Part shown: piece after piece, positions 9,023 through 17,872 of the stretch
Layout of the letters: every line of letters begins with the position of its first letter
Position numbering within the stretch: position 1 is the first letter of the stretch
Assembly (NCBI GenBank): GCA_003506895.1
Contig: DNXO01000084.1
Span: 181,380 to 241,797 of the forward strand
Length of the DNA stretch: 60,418 nucleotides
Direction: 5' to 3'
Source: Acetobacteraceae bacterium
GTDB lineage: Bacteria > Pseudomonadota > Alphaproteobacteria > Acetobacterales > Acetobacteraceae
The notes under the pieces: generated by a model
What the model saw: only the letters and a program-made list of their open reading frames with translations
The model's database searches: none
What the model was told of the DNA's origin: nothing
Program-made: the position numbers and the translations under genes

Positions 9023-9682
9023 CTATCGTCCCGCCAGAAGGGGGCCAAGTACGTCCTCCACTCCGGTGATCAGGATCTGCACGCCGATGCACAGCAGCAG
9101 AAAGGCCGAGATCCGGGTGATCGTGCGTGTCCCGGTTGGCCCCATCATTCCGGTCAGTCTGTCAGCGTAGCGATAGGTCACCCAGATCGCAACCGTCATC
9201 GCGGCCGCTGCCGCGGTCATGCCCAGGAAGAACCAGCCCAGCCCGGCAAACAGCCGAGGATGCCCGGCCCCCAGCGCGACCGCGACGGCAATCGTGCCCG
9301 GCCCGGTGGTGAACGGGATCGTCAGCGGGAACAGGGCGATATCGTCGCTGGCCTCGGCGGGGGCGGCCTGTTCCTGCTTGCGGCCTTCACGCTGTTCCGG
9401 GGCGTTGAGCAGGCTCCATCCGCTCATCGCCACCACTAGGCCGCCGGCGACCCGCAACGCGGCCAGGGTGATTCCGAAGAACGCCAGCACGTAGGAGCCG
9501 GCCCACAGCGCCCCCATCATCACGCCGAGCGAGTTCAGGGCGACCAGGCCGGCGAGATGTGCCCGCACCTGGGGTGTGCGGCTGGCCGTGACGCTGCGGA
9601 AGATGAAGGCACCGCTGATCGGGTTGACGATCGAGAACAGGGCCGGAAAACCGAGCAGGAAGGCATTGATGGCTTCGGACAT
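9023..9682 (-). CDS. MarC family integral membrane protein
   Basis: This 219-residue protein has about six membrane segments. The N-terminus INAFLLGFPALFSIVNPIS and the motif FPLTIPFTTGPGTIAVAVAL (P-x-x-x-P-x-x-x-G-P) are diagnostic of MarC/YchE proteins. Their function is unsettled; an early link to multiple antibiotic resistance in E. coli was withdrawn. The frame extends 15 codons further, but MSEAINAFLL at 9682 is the usual MarC start. It lies upstream of dnaN on the same strand with a 153-base gap, so co-transcription is uncertain. Confidence 0.9.
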   Translation of the reverse strand: MSEAINAFLLGFPALFSIVNPISGAFIFRSVTASRTPQVRAHLAGLVALNSLGVMMGALWAGSYVLAFFGITLAALRVAGGLVVAMSGWSLLNAPEQREGRKQEQAAPAEASDDIALFPLTIPFTTGPGTIAVAVALGAGHPRLFAGLGWFFLGMTAAAAAMTVAIWVTYRYADRLTGMMGPTGTRTITRISAFLLLCIGVQILITGVEDVLGPLLAGR

Positions 9683-9760
9683 ATAAGCGTGCGTCTCCGG
9701 CTCGCGGGTGATGAGCCACATTCGCACGTCAAGGTTCGGTTAGGGCAGGGGCCATGCCGG

Positions 9761-9955
9761 TTATTGAACGCCGGATTTCACCAGGCCGCGCGAATTCACG
9801 AAGCGCCGGAGTCCGTCCTTGAGCCGTGGGACGTGGAGATGCCGTAACAGGCCGAGAGGACGGCCGCTCATGCGGAGAAACCTCTGAACCTGGTGTTCCT
9901 GCTCGGGCACAGGCACCGGAACGCCTTTGACCTCGACGATGATGCGTTCCGTAAG
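9761..9955 (-). pseudogene. GxxExxY family protein, C-terminal remnant
   Basis: The frame reads RIIVEVKGVPVPVPEQEHQV and then LRMSGRPLGLLRHLHVPRLK-DGLRRFVN. This matches the conserved C-terminal third of GxxExxY proteins (VEVKAV ... L..SG...GLLLNFN VPRLKDGLRR). The name-giving GxxExxY motif and the first two-thirds of the domain are absent, and the upstream frame (to 10033) reads as unrelated sequence, so this looks like a deletion remnant. Intact members are about 125 residues long and of unclear function, with a nuclease-like fold. A short functional protein cannot be excluded. Confidence 0.6.
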
Positions 9956-10040
9956 TGCATGATGTTCGGGCGTGAGCGACTGTGAGGATAGGTGCCCCGG
10001 GCTAAAGGCAGGCGCCGCCGTATGCTTGGGCATTCTGCTC

Positions 10041-10071
10041 GGGAGGGCGCGGAGGGCCTCCCCGCCCTCCC
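10041..10071. repeat. Strong GC-rich hairpin between GxxExxY remnant and amidase
   Basis: The arms GGGAGGGCG (10041-10049) and CGCCCTCCC (10063-10071) enclose a second palindrome, GGAGGGCCTCC (10051-10061). The structure lies 56 bases past the amidase stop on the minus strand and could act as a factor-dependent terminator or mRNA stabiliser. There is no T tract. The surrounding 9956-10126 holds no convincing gene. Confidence 0.5.
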
Positions 10072-10126
10072 AGGCAAATTGAAGAAAGAAAGCCCAAACT
10101 CGCTGGAAGAACCTTCCCCGGGAAAT

Positions 10127-11533
10127 CTACAGGGAAGGCCGCTTCCCAGCCCAAGGCTGCACCGCCTCGAACGCCGCCGAAGCCTGCAGAACCCCCAAAT
10201 CATCGAACCGTCGACCCACGATCTGTAGCCCAACCGGCAACCCTTCGGCGGTAAACCCGCACGGCACGCTCGCCGCCGGGTTCCACGCCATGTTGAATGG
10301 ATAGGAGAACTCCGCCCAGCTCACCCAATCCCAGTCATGGTGAGGCCAATGATCCGGCATCAGTTTCTCCGCCGGGAAGGCCGCCACCGACACGGATGGC
10401 GTCAGCAGAAAGTCCCAGTTCTCGAACCACCGATGGATGTTCGCGATGTAGGACATCTTGGTTTCCCGCGCCGCCTGGTATTCGGACACCGAGACGTTGG
10501 TCGAAGCCTTGATGCACGCAACCAGTCCGGGATCCATCTGGGCCTCCCAGGTTTCCAGCCGGGGCTTCAGCCGGGTCAGGTGCGCCGACCAAAAGAACCG
10601 GATCAGCTCCGGCCCGGGTGCGGCCCATGGCGTCGGCACCTCCTCGACGATCGCGCCAAGCTCCGTGAACCGCAGCGCCGCCGCCTTGACCAGTGCCGCC
10701 ACGTCCGGGTCAACGCGGGCGAGCCCAAGGTCGGGGCTGTAGGCGATGCGCTTGCCCTTCACGCCTTCCTGTAACCGGGACAGATAGGCGGCGGGGCCGG
10801 CTTCCAGGGTGGTGTAATCCAGCGGATGTGGGCCGCTCAGGACCTCCATCATCAATGCGCTGTCGGCGACGGTGCGGGTCAGCGGCCCGTTATGCGACGT
10901 CAGGTCCCCCGTGCTGACCGGATAATTCGGCACCCGCCCGAAGCTCGGTTTCAACCCGAAGACCCCGCAGAAATGGGCCGGCATGCGGATCGACCCCGCG
11001 CCGTCGCTGCCTTGGTGCAACGGCCCGAAACCGGCCGCCGATGCCGCGCCCGCGCCGGCCGACGACGCCCCCGCGTTCATCCCATGCTTCCAGGGATTGT
11101 GCGTGATCCCGGTCAGCGGTGAATGAGACACCCCGGTCCATCCGAACTCCGACGTCGTGGTCTTGCCGATGACGATCGCGCCCTCGTCGCGCAGCCGAGG
11201 CACCATCGGCGCATCCTCGGTGGGCTGAGCGTTCTTGTAGATCAGGCTGCCCTGTTGGGTCGGCATGTCCTTGGTGATCGCCAGGTCCTTGATCGTGACC
11301 GGCAGGCCATGCAGCCGCCCGATCCGGTCGCCGGACATCAGTTTCGCCTCGGCCGCCCGCGCCGCGTCCATCGCCTGATCCGGGGCGAGATAGGCGAAGG
11401 CGTTGACCTTTGGGTCCACCGTCTCGATCCGCGCCAGCAGCGCGCGCATGTATTCGACGGGGGAGATCTGCTTCGTGCGAATCAGTTCGGCGAGCTGCGT
11501 GGCTGGCAGGTAACCCAGGTCTTCAGAGTTCAT
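10127..11533 (-). CDS. Amidase (amidase signature family)
   Basis: This 468-residue hydrolase of the Ser-cisSer-Lys amidase family cleaves carboxamides to acid and ammonia. It shows VTIKDLA with the catalytic lysine, GASSAGAGAASAAGFG with the cis-serine, and GSDGAGSIRMPAHFCGVFG with the nucleophilic serine. The C-terminal NMAWNPAASVPCGFTAEGLP is also typical. The closest relatives by motif style are stand-alone amidases rather than GatA: no gatB or gatC is present, and residue spacing differs. The frame extends 47 codons upstream, but MNSEDLGYLPATQLAELI is the natural N-terminus. It lies 43 bases downstream of the SDR gene on the same strand and may form an operon with it. Confidence 0.9.
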   Translation of the reverse strand: MNSEDLGYLPATQLAELIRTKQISPVEYMRALLARIETVDPKVNAFAYLAPDQAMDAARAAEAKLMSGDRIGRLHGLPVTIKDLAITKDMPTQQGSLIYKNAQPTEDAPMVPRLRDEGAIVIGKTTTSEFGWTGVSHSPLTGITHNPWKHGMNAGASSAGAGAASAAGFGPLHQGSDGAGSIRMPAHFCGVFGLKPSFGRVPNYPVSTGDLTSHNGPLTRTVADSALMMEVLSGPHPLDYTTLEAGPAAYLSRLQEGVKGKRIAYSPDLGLARVDPDVAALVKAAALRFTELGAIVEEVPTPWAAPGPELIRFFWSAHLTRLKPRLETWEAQMDPGLVACIKASTNVSVSEYQAARETKMSYIANIHRWFENWDFLLTPSVSVAAFPAEKLMPDHWPHHDWDWVSWAEFSYPFNMAWNPAASVPCGFTAEGLPVGLQIVGRRFDDLGVLQASAAFEAVQPWAGKRPSL

Positions 11534-11576
11534 CAAAGGAGTCCCATGGTTGGAAGTTTTGCGGAAATTCGACGGA

Positions 11577-12305
11577 TTAGTAGGTCGCCCGGCCGCCCGA
11601 AATGTCGAACACCGCGCCGGTGGAGAAACTGCATTCCTCGCTCGCCAGCCACAGCACCAGCGAGGCGACCTCATCGATCTCCCCGAACCGGCCCACCGGT
11701 ATCTTCGAGAGCATCCACTCGATCTGCTGCTCGGTCATCTGCGAGAACAACGGGGTCTTCACCGCCGCCGGAGTAATGCAGTTCACCCGGATTTCGCTCG
11801 CCGCCAGTTCCTTGCCCAGCGACTTGGTCAGGCCGATGACGCCCGCCTTCGACGCCGAATAGGCCGATGCGTTGGGGTTGCCCTCTTTGCCGGCGATCGA
11901 GGCGATATTGACGATCCGCCCGTAGCCGTTGGTTCGCATGAACGGCACCACGGCATGGCAGCAGTAGAAGACGCCCTTCAGGTTGATGTCGATCACCATG
12001 TCCCAGGCCGCGACGGGGTACTCCCACGTCGAATGGTTCGGCCCGGTCACGCCCGCCGAGGTGACCAGGATATCGATCTTTCCCAATGCCGCCGCTGTCT
12101 TCTCAGCCGCGCGATGCACCGCGTCGGGATCGGTTACGTCCAGTGTTACCGTGTGGGCCGCGCCGGATTTGGCCAATCCGGCCTCGTCCATGTCCCAAAG
12201 GCTGAGCGTGGCGCCCTCGGCGGCCAGCCGGCGGGCGATGCCTTCGCCGATACCAGAGACCCCACCGGTTATGACCGCGGTGCGGCCTGCGAAGCGTTGC
12301 GACAT
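11577..12305 (-). CDS. Short-chain dehydrogenase/reductase (SDR)
   Basis: This is a 242-residue NAD(P)-dependent oxidoreductase with the classical SDR fold. The cofactor loop TGGVSGIGEG lies at residues 14-23, the NxAG-like segment reads TSAGVTG, and the active site has NIASIAGKEG with serine and YSASKAG with Tyr and Lys. The C-terminus is FDISGGRATY. An acidic residue in LSLWDMDEAGL after strand 2 suggests NAD rather than NADP preference. The sequence style resembles sugar-acid and 3-oxoacyl dehydrogenases; the substrate is not determinable. Start MSQRFAGRTAVITGG at 12305. It is divergent from glpK with 90 bases between, and followed by the amidase. Confidence 0.9.
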   Translation of the reverse strand: MSQRFAGRTAVITGGVSGIGEGIARRLAAEGATLSLWDMDEAGLAKSGAAHTVTLDVTDPDAVHRAAEKTAAALGKIDILVTSAGVTGPNHSTWEYPVAAWDMVIDINLKGVFYCCHAVVPFMRTNGYGRIVNIASIAGKEGNPNASAYSASKAGVIGLTKSLGKELAASEIRVNCITPAAVKTPLFSQMTEQQIEWMLSKIPVGRFGEIDEVASLVLWLASEECSFSTGAVFDISGGRATY

Positions 12306-12395
12306 TCGTAGAGACTCCTGGAGTGGCCCCCACAGTGAAGTCCGCCTTTGCAGCGGGGACAAGATGGGTAGGATGGATGGCAAAGAGGAAGCACC

Positions 12396-13874
12396 ATGAC
12401 CCGTTTCGTCGGCGCCATCGACCAGGGCACCACATCCAGCCGCTTCATCGTGTTCGACCGAGCCGGCAACACCGTCGCCATGGCGCAGCGCGAGCACCGG
12501 CAGATCTACAAGCACCCCGGCTGGGTCGAGCACGATCCGATGGAAATCTACCACAACACCGCGGCCGTGATCGAACAGGCGCTACGGTCAGCGGACCTGA
12601 AGCCGTCCGATCTAGCGGCGGTGGGGATCACCAACCAGCGCGAAACCACGGTGCTGTGGAACCGCGAAACCGGCAAGCCGGTGCATCCAGCGATCGTGTG
12701 GCAGGATACCCGTGTCGATCCGATGGTGGCCGAACTTGCCCGCGAGGGCGGACAGGACCGGTTTCGGGCCAAGACCGGCCTGCCGCTGGCCAGCTATTTC
12801 TCCGCGCTGAAGCTGCGGTGGCTGCTGGAGGAGGTGCCGTATGCCTACCAGCGGGCGGAAGCCGGTCTGCTGGCGTTCGGCACCATCGACAGTTGGCTGA
12901 TGTGGCACCTGACCGGCGAACACATCACCGACGTCACCAATGCCAGCCGAACCCAGTTGATGAACCTGGAGACGTTGGACTGGGACGACGAATTGCTTGC
13001 GGTCTTCGGCATCCCGCGTGCGGTGCTGCCGCGTATCGTCCCGTCCTCCGGCGTCTATGCCGAGGGGTGGGCGCCGCTGGCCGGCGTGCCGATCGCCGGT
13101 ATCCTGGGTGACCAGCAGGCCGCGCTGATGGGGCAGGCGTGCCTGCGTCCCGGCGAGGCCAAGAACACCTACGGCACCGGGTCTTTCCTGCTGATGAACA
13201 CCGGCACCGAACCGGTCCAGTCGAGCCACGGCCTGATCACCACCGTGGCCGCCAAATTCGGGGATCAACCCGCGACCTATGCGCTGGAAGGGGCGATCGC
13301 GATTACCGGCGCCCTGGTGCAATGGCTGCGTGACAATCTTGGCCTGATCAAGACCAGCGCTGACATCGAGAGCCTGGCCCTGTCGGTTCCGGACAACGGC
13401 GACGTCTATTTCGTGCCCGCCTTCTCCGGCCTGTATGCCCCTTATTGGCGCGCCGATGCGCGCGGCACCATCGCGGGCCTCACGCGCTTCGCCGGTGCCG
13501 GCCACATCGCCAGGGCGGCGCTGGAGGCGACGGCCTATCAGGTGATGGATGTGGTCCGCGCGATGGAACAGGACAGCGGGATACGAATGGTGTCGCTGCG
13601 GGTCGATGGCGGAATGGTTGTCAACCGCACGCTGATGCAGTTCCAGGCGGACATGCTGGATGTTCCGGTGGTGCGTCCGTCGTGCTTGGAAACCACCGCG
13701 CTGGGCGCGGCCTATGCCGCCGGTCTGGCGGTCGGTTACTGGGCCGGCCCGGACGATCTGCGGGCGAACTGGGCGGAGGCGGCGCGTTGGACGCCCGCGA
13801 TGGGCGGGGATCGGCGTGCCGCACTGGCCGGATCGTGGCACAAGGCGATTGACCGCTCGATGGAGTGGGGCTGA
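12396..13874 (+). CDS. glpK: Glycerol kinase
   Basis: GlpK phosphorylates glycerol to glycerol-3-phosphate using ATP. The 492-residue protein (usual 495-505) starts GAIDQGTTSSRFIVFD, the ATP-binding phosphate-1 loop of the FGGY kinase family. It has the glycerol-site segments NQRETTVLWNRETG and WQDTRVD, then GDQQAALMGQACL, FVPAFSGLYAPYW and RVDGGMVVN. No glpF, glpD or glpR is adjacent, so this is an isolated kinase gene. It ends five bases before the convergent GntR gene. Confidence 0.96.
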   Translation: MTRFVGAIDQGTTSSRFIVFDRAGNTVAMAQREHRQIYKHPGWVEHDPMEIYHNTAAVIEQALRSADLKPSDLAAVGITNQRETTVLWNRETGKPVHPAIVWQDTRVDPMVAELAREGGQDRFRAKTGLPLASYFSALKLRWLLEEVPYAYQRAEAGLLAFGTIDSWLMWHLTGEHITDVTNASRTQLMNLETLDWDDELLAVFGIPRAVLPRIVPSSGVYAEGWAPLAGVPIAGILGDQQAALMGQACLRPGEAKNTYGTGSFLLMNTGTEPVQSSHGLITTVAAKFGDQPATYALEGAIAITGALVQWLRDNLGLIKTSADIESLALSVPDNGDVYFVPAFSGLYAPYWRADARGTIAGLTRFAGAGHIARAALEATAYQVMDVVRAMEQDSGIRMVSLRVDGGMVVNRTLMQFQADMLDVPVVRPSCLETTALGAAYAAGLAVGYWAGPDDLRANWAEAARWTPAMGGDRRAALAGSWHKAIDRSMEWG

Positions 13875-13879
13875 GACCC

Positions 13880-14563
13880 TTAAGCCCCGCGTCCGGACCC
13901 ACCTAGATACGCGGCCAGTGCGGCGCTCGCCGTCAGCATGTGCGCGCGCATAAGGCGGCCAGCGGCCTCGCCGTCGCCCTGCAGCACCTGTGCTATGATC
14001 GCTTCGTGCTCCGCATGGGACTGTCGCAACCGCAGTTCGCCCCGGAATTGCGCCCGGCGGAACGGCGCCAGCCGCAGCCGCAGCGCCACCGCGTGATCGG
14101 CCAGCACGGAGTTATGGCTGGCGTGGTAGATCGCGGTATGGAAATCGATGTTCTGCTGGTCATACCGGTCGATGTCGTCCAGCTCGACCGTCCGCGCGGA
14201 CTGCTGGTGCAGCATCTGCAACGCGACTCGCTCCACCGCGGTCATCCGGTAGGTTGCCAGCCGAATGCACAGCGCCTCGGTCTCTGCCATCAGTTCGAAC
14301 AGTTCGCCGAGCCTGTTCGATGTCAGCGCCGCCACGCGAACCCCACGCCGCGGCGACAGCACCACCAGTCCGGACGAGGCCAGCGCGCGCAGCGCCTCCC
14401 TGACCGGGGTGCGGGAGGCGCCGAATCGGCGGGCGACCGCCTGTTCGTCGATCTCGGTGCCCGGTGCAAGGGCGCCGGAGGTTATTTCGTCCGCCAACCC
14501 CACCCGGATCGTCTCGGCCAGCGTGACCCCAGGCGGGACCCCGCTCGCGCTCTCCTGGTTCAA
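13880..14563 (-). CDS. GntR family transcriptional regulator (FCD/FadR subfamily)
   Basis: This 227-residue regulator has a winged helix at residues 12-78 (GASRTPVREALRALASSGLV is the recognition region) and an all-helical FCD ligand domain. The FCD domain carries metal-site residues in D-x-x-x-H of NIDFHTAIYHASHN and the later HAEHEAII and RLMRAHM histidines. It is divergent from malonyl-CoA decarboxylase with 126 bases between, and an inverted GTATGCAA repeat lies in that gap. By context it probably represses the decarboxylase-MFS operon, as MatR does in rhizobial malonate catabolism; the ligand is inferred to be malonate or malonyl-CoA. Confidence 0.9.
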   Translation of the reverse strand: MNQESASGVPPGVTLAETIRVGLADEITSGALAPGTEIDEQAVARRFGASRTPVREALRALASSGLVVLSPRRGVRVAALTSNRLGELFELMAETEALCIRLATYRMTAVERVALQMLHQQSARTVELDDIDRYDQQNIDFHTAIYHASHNSVLADHAVALRLRLAPFRRAQFRGELRLRQSHAEHEAIIAQVLQGDGEAAGRLMRAHMLTASAALAAYLGGSGRGA

Positions 14564-14585
14564 CCGCTCGCTCCCGCATCATTAT

Positions 14586-14622
14586 GTATGCAATCGTTTA
14601 ATATTCCACTCAGTTTGCATAC
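14586..14622. promoter_or_regulatory. Inverted repeat operator between GntR gene and malonyl-CoA decarboxylase
   Basis: GTATGCAA (14586-14593) and TTGCATAC (14615-14622) are perfect inverted copies, with centres 29 bases apart. The stretch is markedly AT-rich compared with its surroundings and lies 23 bases from the regulator start and 66 bases from the decarboxylase start. FCD-type GntR proteins often bind TTGTATACAA-like palindromes. Each half here (ATGTATGCAAT) is itself near-palindromic, so two dimers may bind. Confidence 0.65.
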
Positions 14623-14688
14623 CGATCTTGCGGATATAACACCTTCCTTATAATTCCTCGTCAACCTCGCTGTTAAAAGGACGCTCGC

Positions 14689-16098
14689 ATGGCTTCAGGC
14701 ACGGCTCCAGCCACAGGCCCACGCTCTTGGATCGAACGGCTTTGGTCGTCCGTCGCCGATCGCGGGCGCTCCTATGCCGAAGTCCTGCAACCCAAGCCTG
14801 CCAAAGCCCCGGTCGATCGCGCCCGCGAGTTTGCCACGGCACTGGTGTCGGAGCGTGGGGAGGCGTCCGGCGCCGCCGTTGCCCGCGAACTGCACACCGC
14901 ACTGCGTGACCTGTCGCCGGCTGACCGCTTGGCGTTCTACCGTTTCCTGGCTGAGAATTTCCTGCCGTCCGAGGCCCCGCTGCGTGCCGCTGCCCAAGCC
15001 TACCTCGCCGATCCGACGCCCGAACTGGCCGCGCAACTGGCCGAGGCCGCCGAACCGACCCGCCAGGAACTGCTTCGGCGGATGAACATGGCGCAAGGCG
15101 GCACCGCCGACCTGGTGCAAATGCGCAAGGACCTGCTGCGCCACCTCAAGAATGAACCCGGGCTGCGCCCGCTCGATTCCGACCTGAGGCATTTGTTCAT
15201 CTCCTGGTTCAACCGCGGCTTCCTGGAACTGCGCCGGATCGACTGGCAGACACCGGCTGCCGCCCTGGAGAAGTTGATCGCCTACGAAGCCGTGCATGAA
15301 ATCCACGGGTGGGACGACCTCCGCCGCCGTCTTGCCGCCGATCGCCGCTGCTTTGGATTCTTCCATCCCGCCCTTCCCGGCGAACCGCTGATTTTTGTGG
15401 AGGTCGCGCTGACCAAGGGCCTCGCCGCCGCGATCCAACCGCTGCTGGACCGTGACGACAGCGAGGCTGGCGCCCGACCGCACGAACAACAGCCGGATAC
15501 CGCGATCTTCTATTCGATCTCCAACTGCCAGGATGGCCTGCGCGGGGTGTCCTTTGGCAACTTCCTGATCAAGCAGGTGGTGGAGGAACTGAAGGCCGAA
15601 TTGCCGCACATCGTCCGCTTCTCGACGCTGTCCCCGGTGCCCGGCTTCCGCCGCTGGCTGGACAAGAACCTGAAAAACAACCTGCGCGATGACGAACGTG
15701 CTGCGATGGCCGAGGCCGCCAATGGCGCCGATCCGTTCGCCGTTGACCGCTGGTGGGAGCAACCGGCGCTGGCCGAGGCGATGAAAGCCCCGCTGTCGCG
15801 CCTGTGTGCCGTCTATCTGAGCACCCCCACCGACCCGGTCGCCCGCTTCCATCTGGGCAACGGCGCTCGGTTGGAGCGCATCAACTGGCTGGGCAACACC
15901 GCGCCGCGCGGTATCCAGGAGTCCTACGGGATTATGGTCAACTACCTGTACGATCCCGATCAGATCGAAGCCAACCATGAGGCGTTCGTGCGCGGCGCCG
16001 TCGTCCGCTCCGCCGCGGTCGATGCACTGATAGGCGCCGAGGTCCTACCTGCCGCGCCACGGGCCGAGGCACCGAAACGCCGTCCCGCCAAACGCTGA
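14689..16098 (+). CDS. Malonyl-CoA decarboxylase
   Basis: This 469-residue enzyme converts malonyl-CoA to acetyl-CoA and CO2. The N-terminal helical domain contains RELHTALRDLSPADRLAFYR. The C-terminal GNAT-like catalytic domain contains YEAVHEIHGWDDLRRRL, CFGFFHPALPGEPLIFVEVA, FYSISNCQDGL, FSTLSPVPGF and later FHLGNGARLERINWLGN; the His in FFHP and Ser in TLSPVPGF correspond to the catalytic residues of the family. It is the first gene of an operon with an MFS carrier and is probably controlled by the divergent GntR protein. A malonyl-CoA synthetase (matB) is not visible, so malonate activation must be encoded elsewhere. Confidence 0.95.
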   Translation: MASGTAPATGPRSWIERLWSSVADRGRSYAEVLQPKPAKAPVDRAREFATALVSERGEASGAAVARELHTALRDLSPADRLAFYRFLAENFLPSEAPLRAAAQAYLADPTPELAAQLAEAAEPTRQELLRRMNMAQGGTADLVQMRKDLLRHLKNEPGLRPLDSDLRHLFISWFNRGFLELRRIDWQTPAAALEKLIAYEAVHEIHGWDDLRRRLAADRRCFGFFHPALPGEPLIFVEVALTKGLAAAIQPLLDRDDSEAGARPHEQQPDTAIFYSISNCQDGLRGVSFGNFLIKQVVEELKAELPHIVRFSTLSPVPGFRRWLDKNLKNNLRDDERAAMAEAANGADPFAVDRWWEQPALAEAMKAPLSRLCAVYLSTPTDPVARFHLGNGARLERINWLGNTAPRGIQESYGIMVNYLYDPDQIEANHEAFVRGAVVRSAAVDALIGAEVLPAAPRAEAPKRRPAKR

Positions 16099-16134
16099 CC
16101 CCTCCATAACAAATTCCCCCAGGGAGAATACAAG

Positions 16135-17445
16135 ATGTCCACGACCACCCCCGGCGGCCTCGCCGCTGCCGCGCGTCCCGCGCGCACGCCTCTCAACCGG
16201 CAGCAGATCGTCGGTTTCTGGGCCGCGTGGTTTGGCTGGATGCTGGATGGCATGGATTCCGTCATCTACGCCCTGGTCCTTGGCCCGGCGCTGACGGAGC
16301 TGTTGCCGCGATCCGGATTCCAGGCCACGCCCGCCACGGTTGCCTATACCGGGTCGCTGATGTTTGCGCTGTTCCTAATTGGTTGGGGGCTGTCGTTCAT
16401 CTGGGGGCCGATCTCCGACCGCTTTGGCCGTACCAAGTCGCTGGCCGCCACGGTGCTGGTCTATGCTGTGTTCACCGGCGCCGCCGCGTTCGCCCCCAAT
16501 GTCTGGCTGCTGGCCCTGTTCCGCTTCCTGGCCGGCATCGGGGTTGGCGGCGAGTGGGCGATGGCCGGCACCTATGTCGCCGAGGCCTGGCCGGAGGATC
16601 GCCGGAAGATGGGCGCCGGCTACTTGCAGACGGGCTACTATTTCGGCTTCTTCGTTGCCGCCGCGCTGAATTTCACCATCGGCGCCTCGTTCGGCTGGCG
16701 CGCCATGTTCCTGTGCGGTCTGGCCCCGGTGGTCGTTTCGATCGCCACGCTGGTCAAGGTCAAGGAACCCGAACGCTGGGAACACTCACGCCAGGTCAAG
16801 CGCGCCAACCCGTTCGCGGTAATCTTCAGCCCGCGTTATCTGCGGCGCACCATCACCATGTCCGCGCTGCTGACCATCGCCATCGTCGGCCTGTGGGCCG
16901 GGGCGGTGTATGAGCCGACCGCGATCGTCTTCCTGTCCCGCCAAGCCGGCATGGCGCTGCCGCAGGCGGCCAAAATGGCGTCGTATGGCACCGGTCTGCT
17001 GTCCATCGGCACAATCCTGGGCTGCATCCTCGCACCCTGGGCAGCCGAGCGGTTTGGCCGCCGTCCGACATTGGCGGTGTATTTCGTGGGTATGATGGTG
17101 ACGATCGCGTTGGCTTTCGGCTGGGCGTTCTATCTGCCGACTGGCTCCGCGCTGCCGGCATTCATGGCGGTCCTGTTCTTCCTGGGCCTGTTTGGGGGCA
17201 ATTTCGCGATCTTCAGCCTGTGGCTGCCGGAATTGTTCGGCACTGAAGTTCGGGGCACGGCCTTCGCGTTTTGCACCTCGATTGGCCGCTTCATCGGCGC
17301 GGGCGTCAACTTCGGTTTGGCCGGAGCCGTGGCGGCGATGGGCACGCTGGGCACGCCGATCGCCTGGACGGCGGTAGCGTTTGGGCTTGGGCTGTTGATC
17401 ATTCCATTCGCGCTGGAAACACGCGGCGAAATTCTTCCGGAGTGA
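16135..17445 (+). CDS. MFS transporter, probable partner of malonyl-CoA decarboxylase
   Basis: This is a 436-residue inner-membrane carrier with 12 membrane segments. Motifs include WFGWMLDGMDSVIYALVLGP in TM1, GPISDRFGRTKSLAA (the MFS motif A loop) and FLAGIGVGGEWAMAGTYVAE after TM4, which place it in the SHS/AAHS groups that carry lactate, sialate or aromatic acids. It starts 36 bases after the decarboxylase with an AGGGAGAATACAAG ribosome site, so the two are co-transcribed. Import of malonate or another short dicarboxylate is a contextual guess; rhizobial MatC belongs to a different family. Confidence 0.88.
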   Translation: MSTTTPGGLAAAARPARTPLNRQQIVGFWAAWFGWMLDGMDSVIYALVLGPALTELLPRSGFQATPATVAYTGSLMFALFLIGWGLSFIWGPISDRFGRTKSLAATVLVYAVFTGAAAFAPNVWLLALFRFLAGIGVGGEWAMAGTYVAEAWPEDRRKMGAGYLQTGYYFGFFVAAALNFTIGASFGWRAMFLCGLAPVVVSIATLVKVKEPERWEHSRQVKRANPFAVIFSPRYLRRTITMSALLTIAIVGLWAGAVYEPTAIVFLSRQAGMALPQAAKMASYGTGLLSIGTILGCILAPWAAERFGRRPTLAVYFVGMMVTIALAFGWAFYLPTGSALPAFMAVLFFLGLFGGNFAIFSLWLPELFGTEVRGTAFAFCTSIGRFIGAGVNFGLAGAVAAMGTLGTPIAWTAVAFGLGLLIIPFALETRGEILPE

Positions 17446-17872
17446 GAAGGAAAACGGCAGAAGGGACTTTCAATTTTGGTGTGATATCGCTGATGTGCAA
17501 CTGATGTCGGCGGCGGGCGAATAACGGTCATTGCACCTTCCGTACTACAGGGAAGGGCCTCTGTCCGCTGACCAAAAGCTGTTCTCCGCGGCCCTTCCCG
17601 CCCTCCGTGCTCTCCCACGCCGATTCCCATGATTACGGCCACACCGGCGTCGAAACGGTGCCCCCAACCTGAAAGCCAGTCCGCGTCTTCTTCCTTCATT
17701 TTGTGAAGCCGAGAGCGGGGAAGGCGGGAAGCGCCGCGGAGGCAATTCGGGCTTGAGTGGCGAGGCTCTGAAGCCCGCCCCTCTCGACCATATGGGTTCT
17801 ATGCCCTAACCTATTTTTTGACCGTCCTGGATACCAACCCGGGGCGATGGGAAACGCGTTAAATCGGGAGCG
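17446..17872. other. Intergenic region without a convincing gene
   Basis: This is a 427-base gap between the MFS gene and the molybdoenzyme operon. It holds an inverted repeat, GGGAAGGGCC (17550-17559) with GGCCCTTCCC (17590-17599), and a further GC-rich purine tract near 17716-17742. The frames that stay open here have arginine-rich composition and no recognisable domain. A short T6 run at 17814-17819 precedes the coxM-like start by about 55 bases. The promoter of the molybdoenzyme operon must lie here, but I cannot define it. Confidence 0.5.

Noticed and set aside
9992..10228. 78-codon plus-strand frame before the amidase end
   Set aside because: Overlaps the strong hairpin and the amidase 3' end, with no recognisable features.
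12612..13841. Long open frame antisense to glpK (about 400 codons)
   Set aside because: Arginine/glutamine-rich composition with no domain; glpK on the other strand is certain, and such antisense frames are common in GC-rich DNA.
17545..17745. Small arginine-rich frame in the gap before the molybdoenzyme operon
   Set aside because: Low-complexity composition, no ribosome site and no domain.
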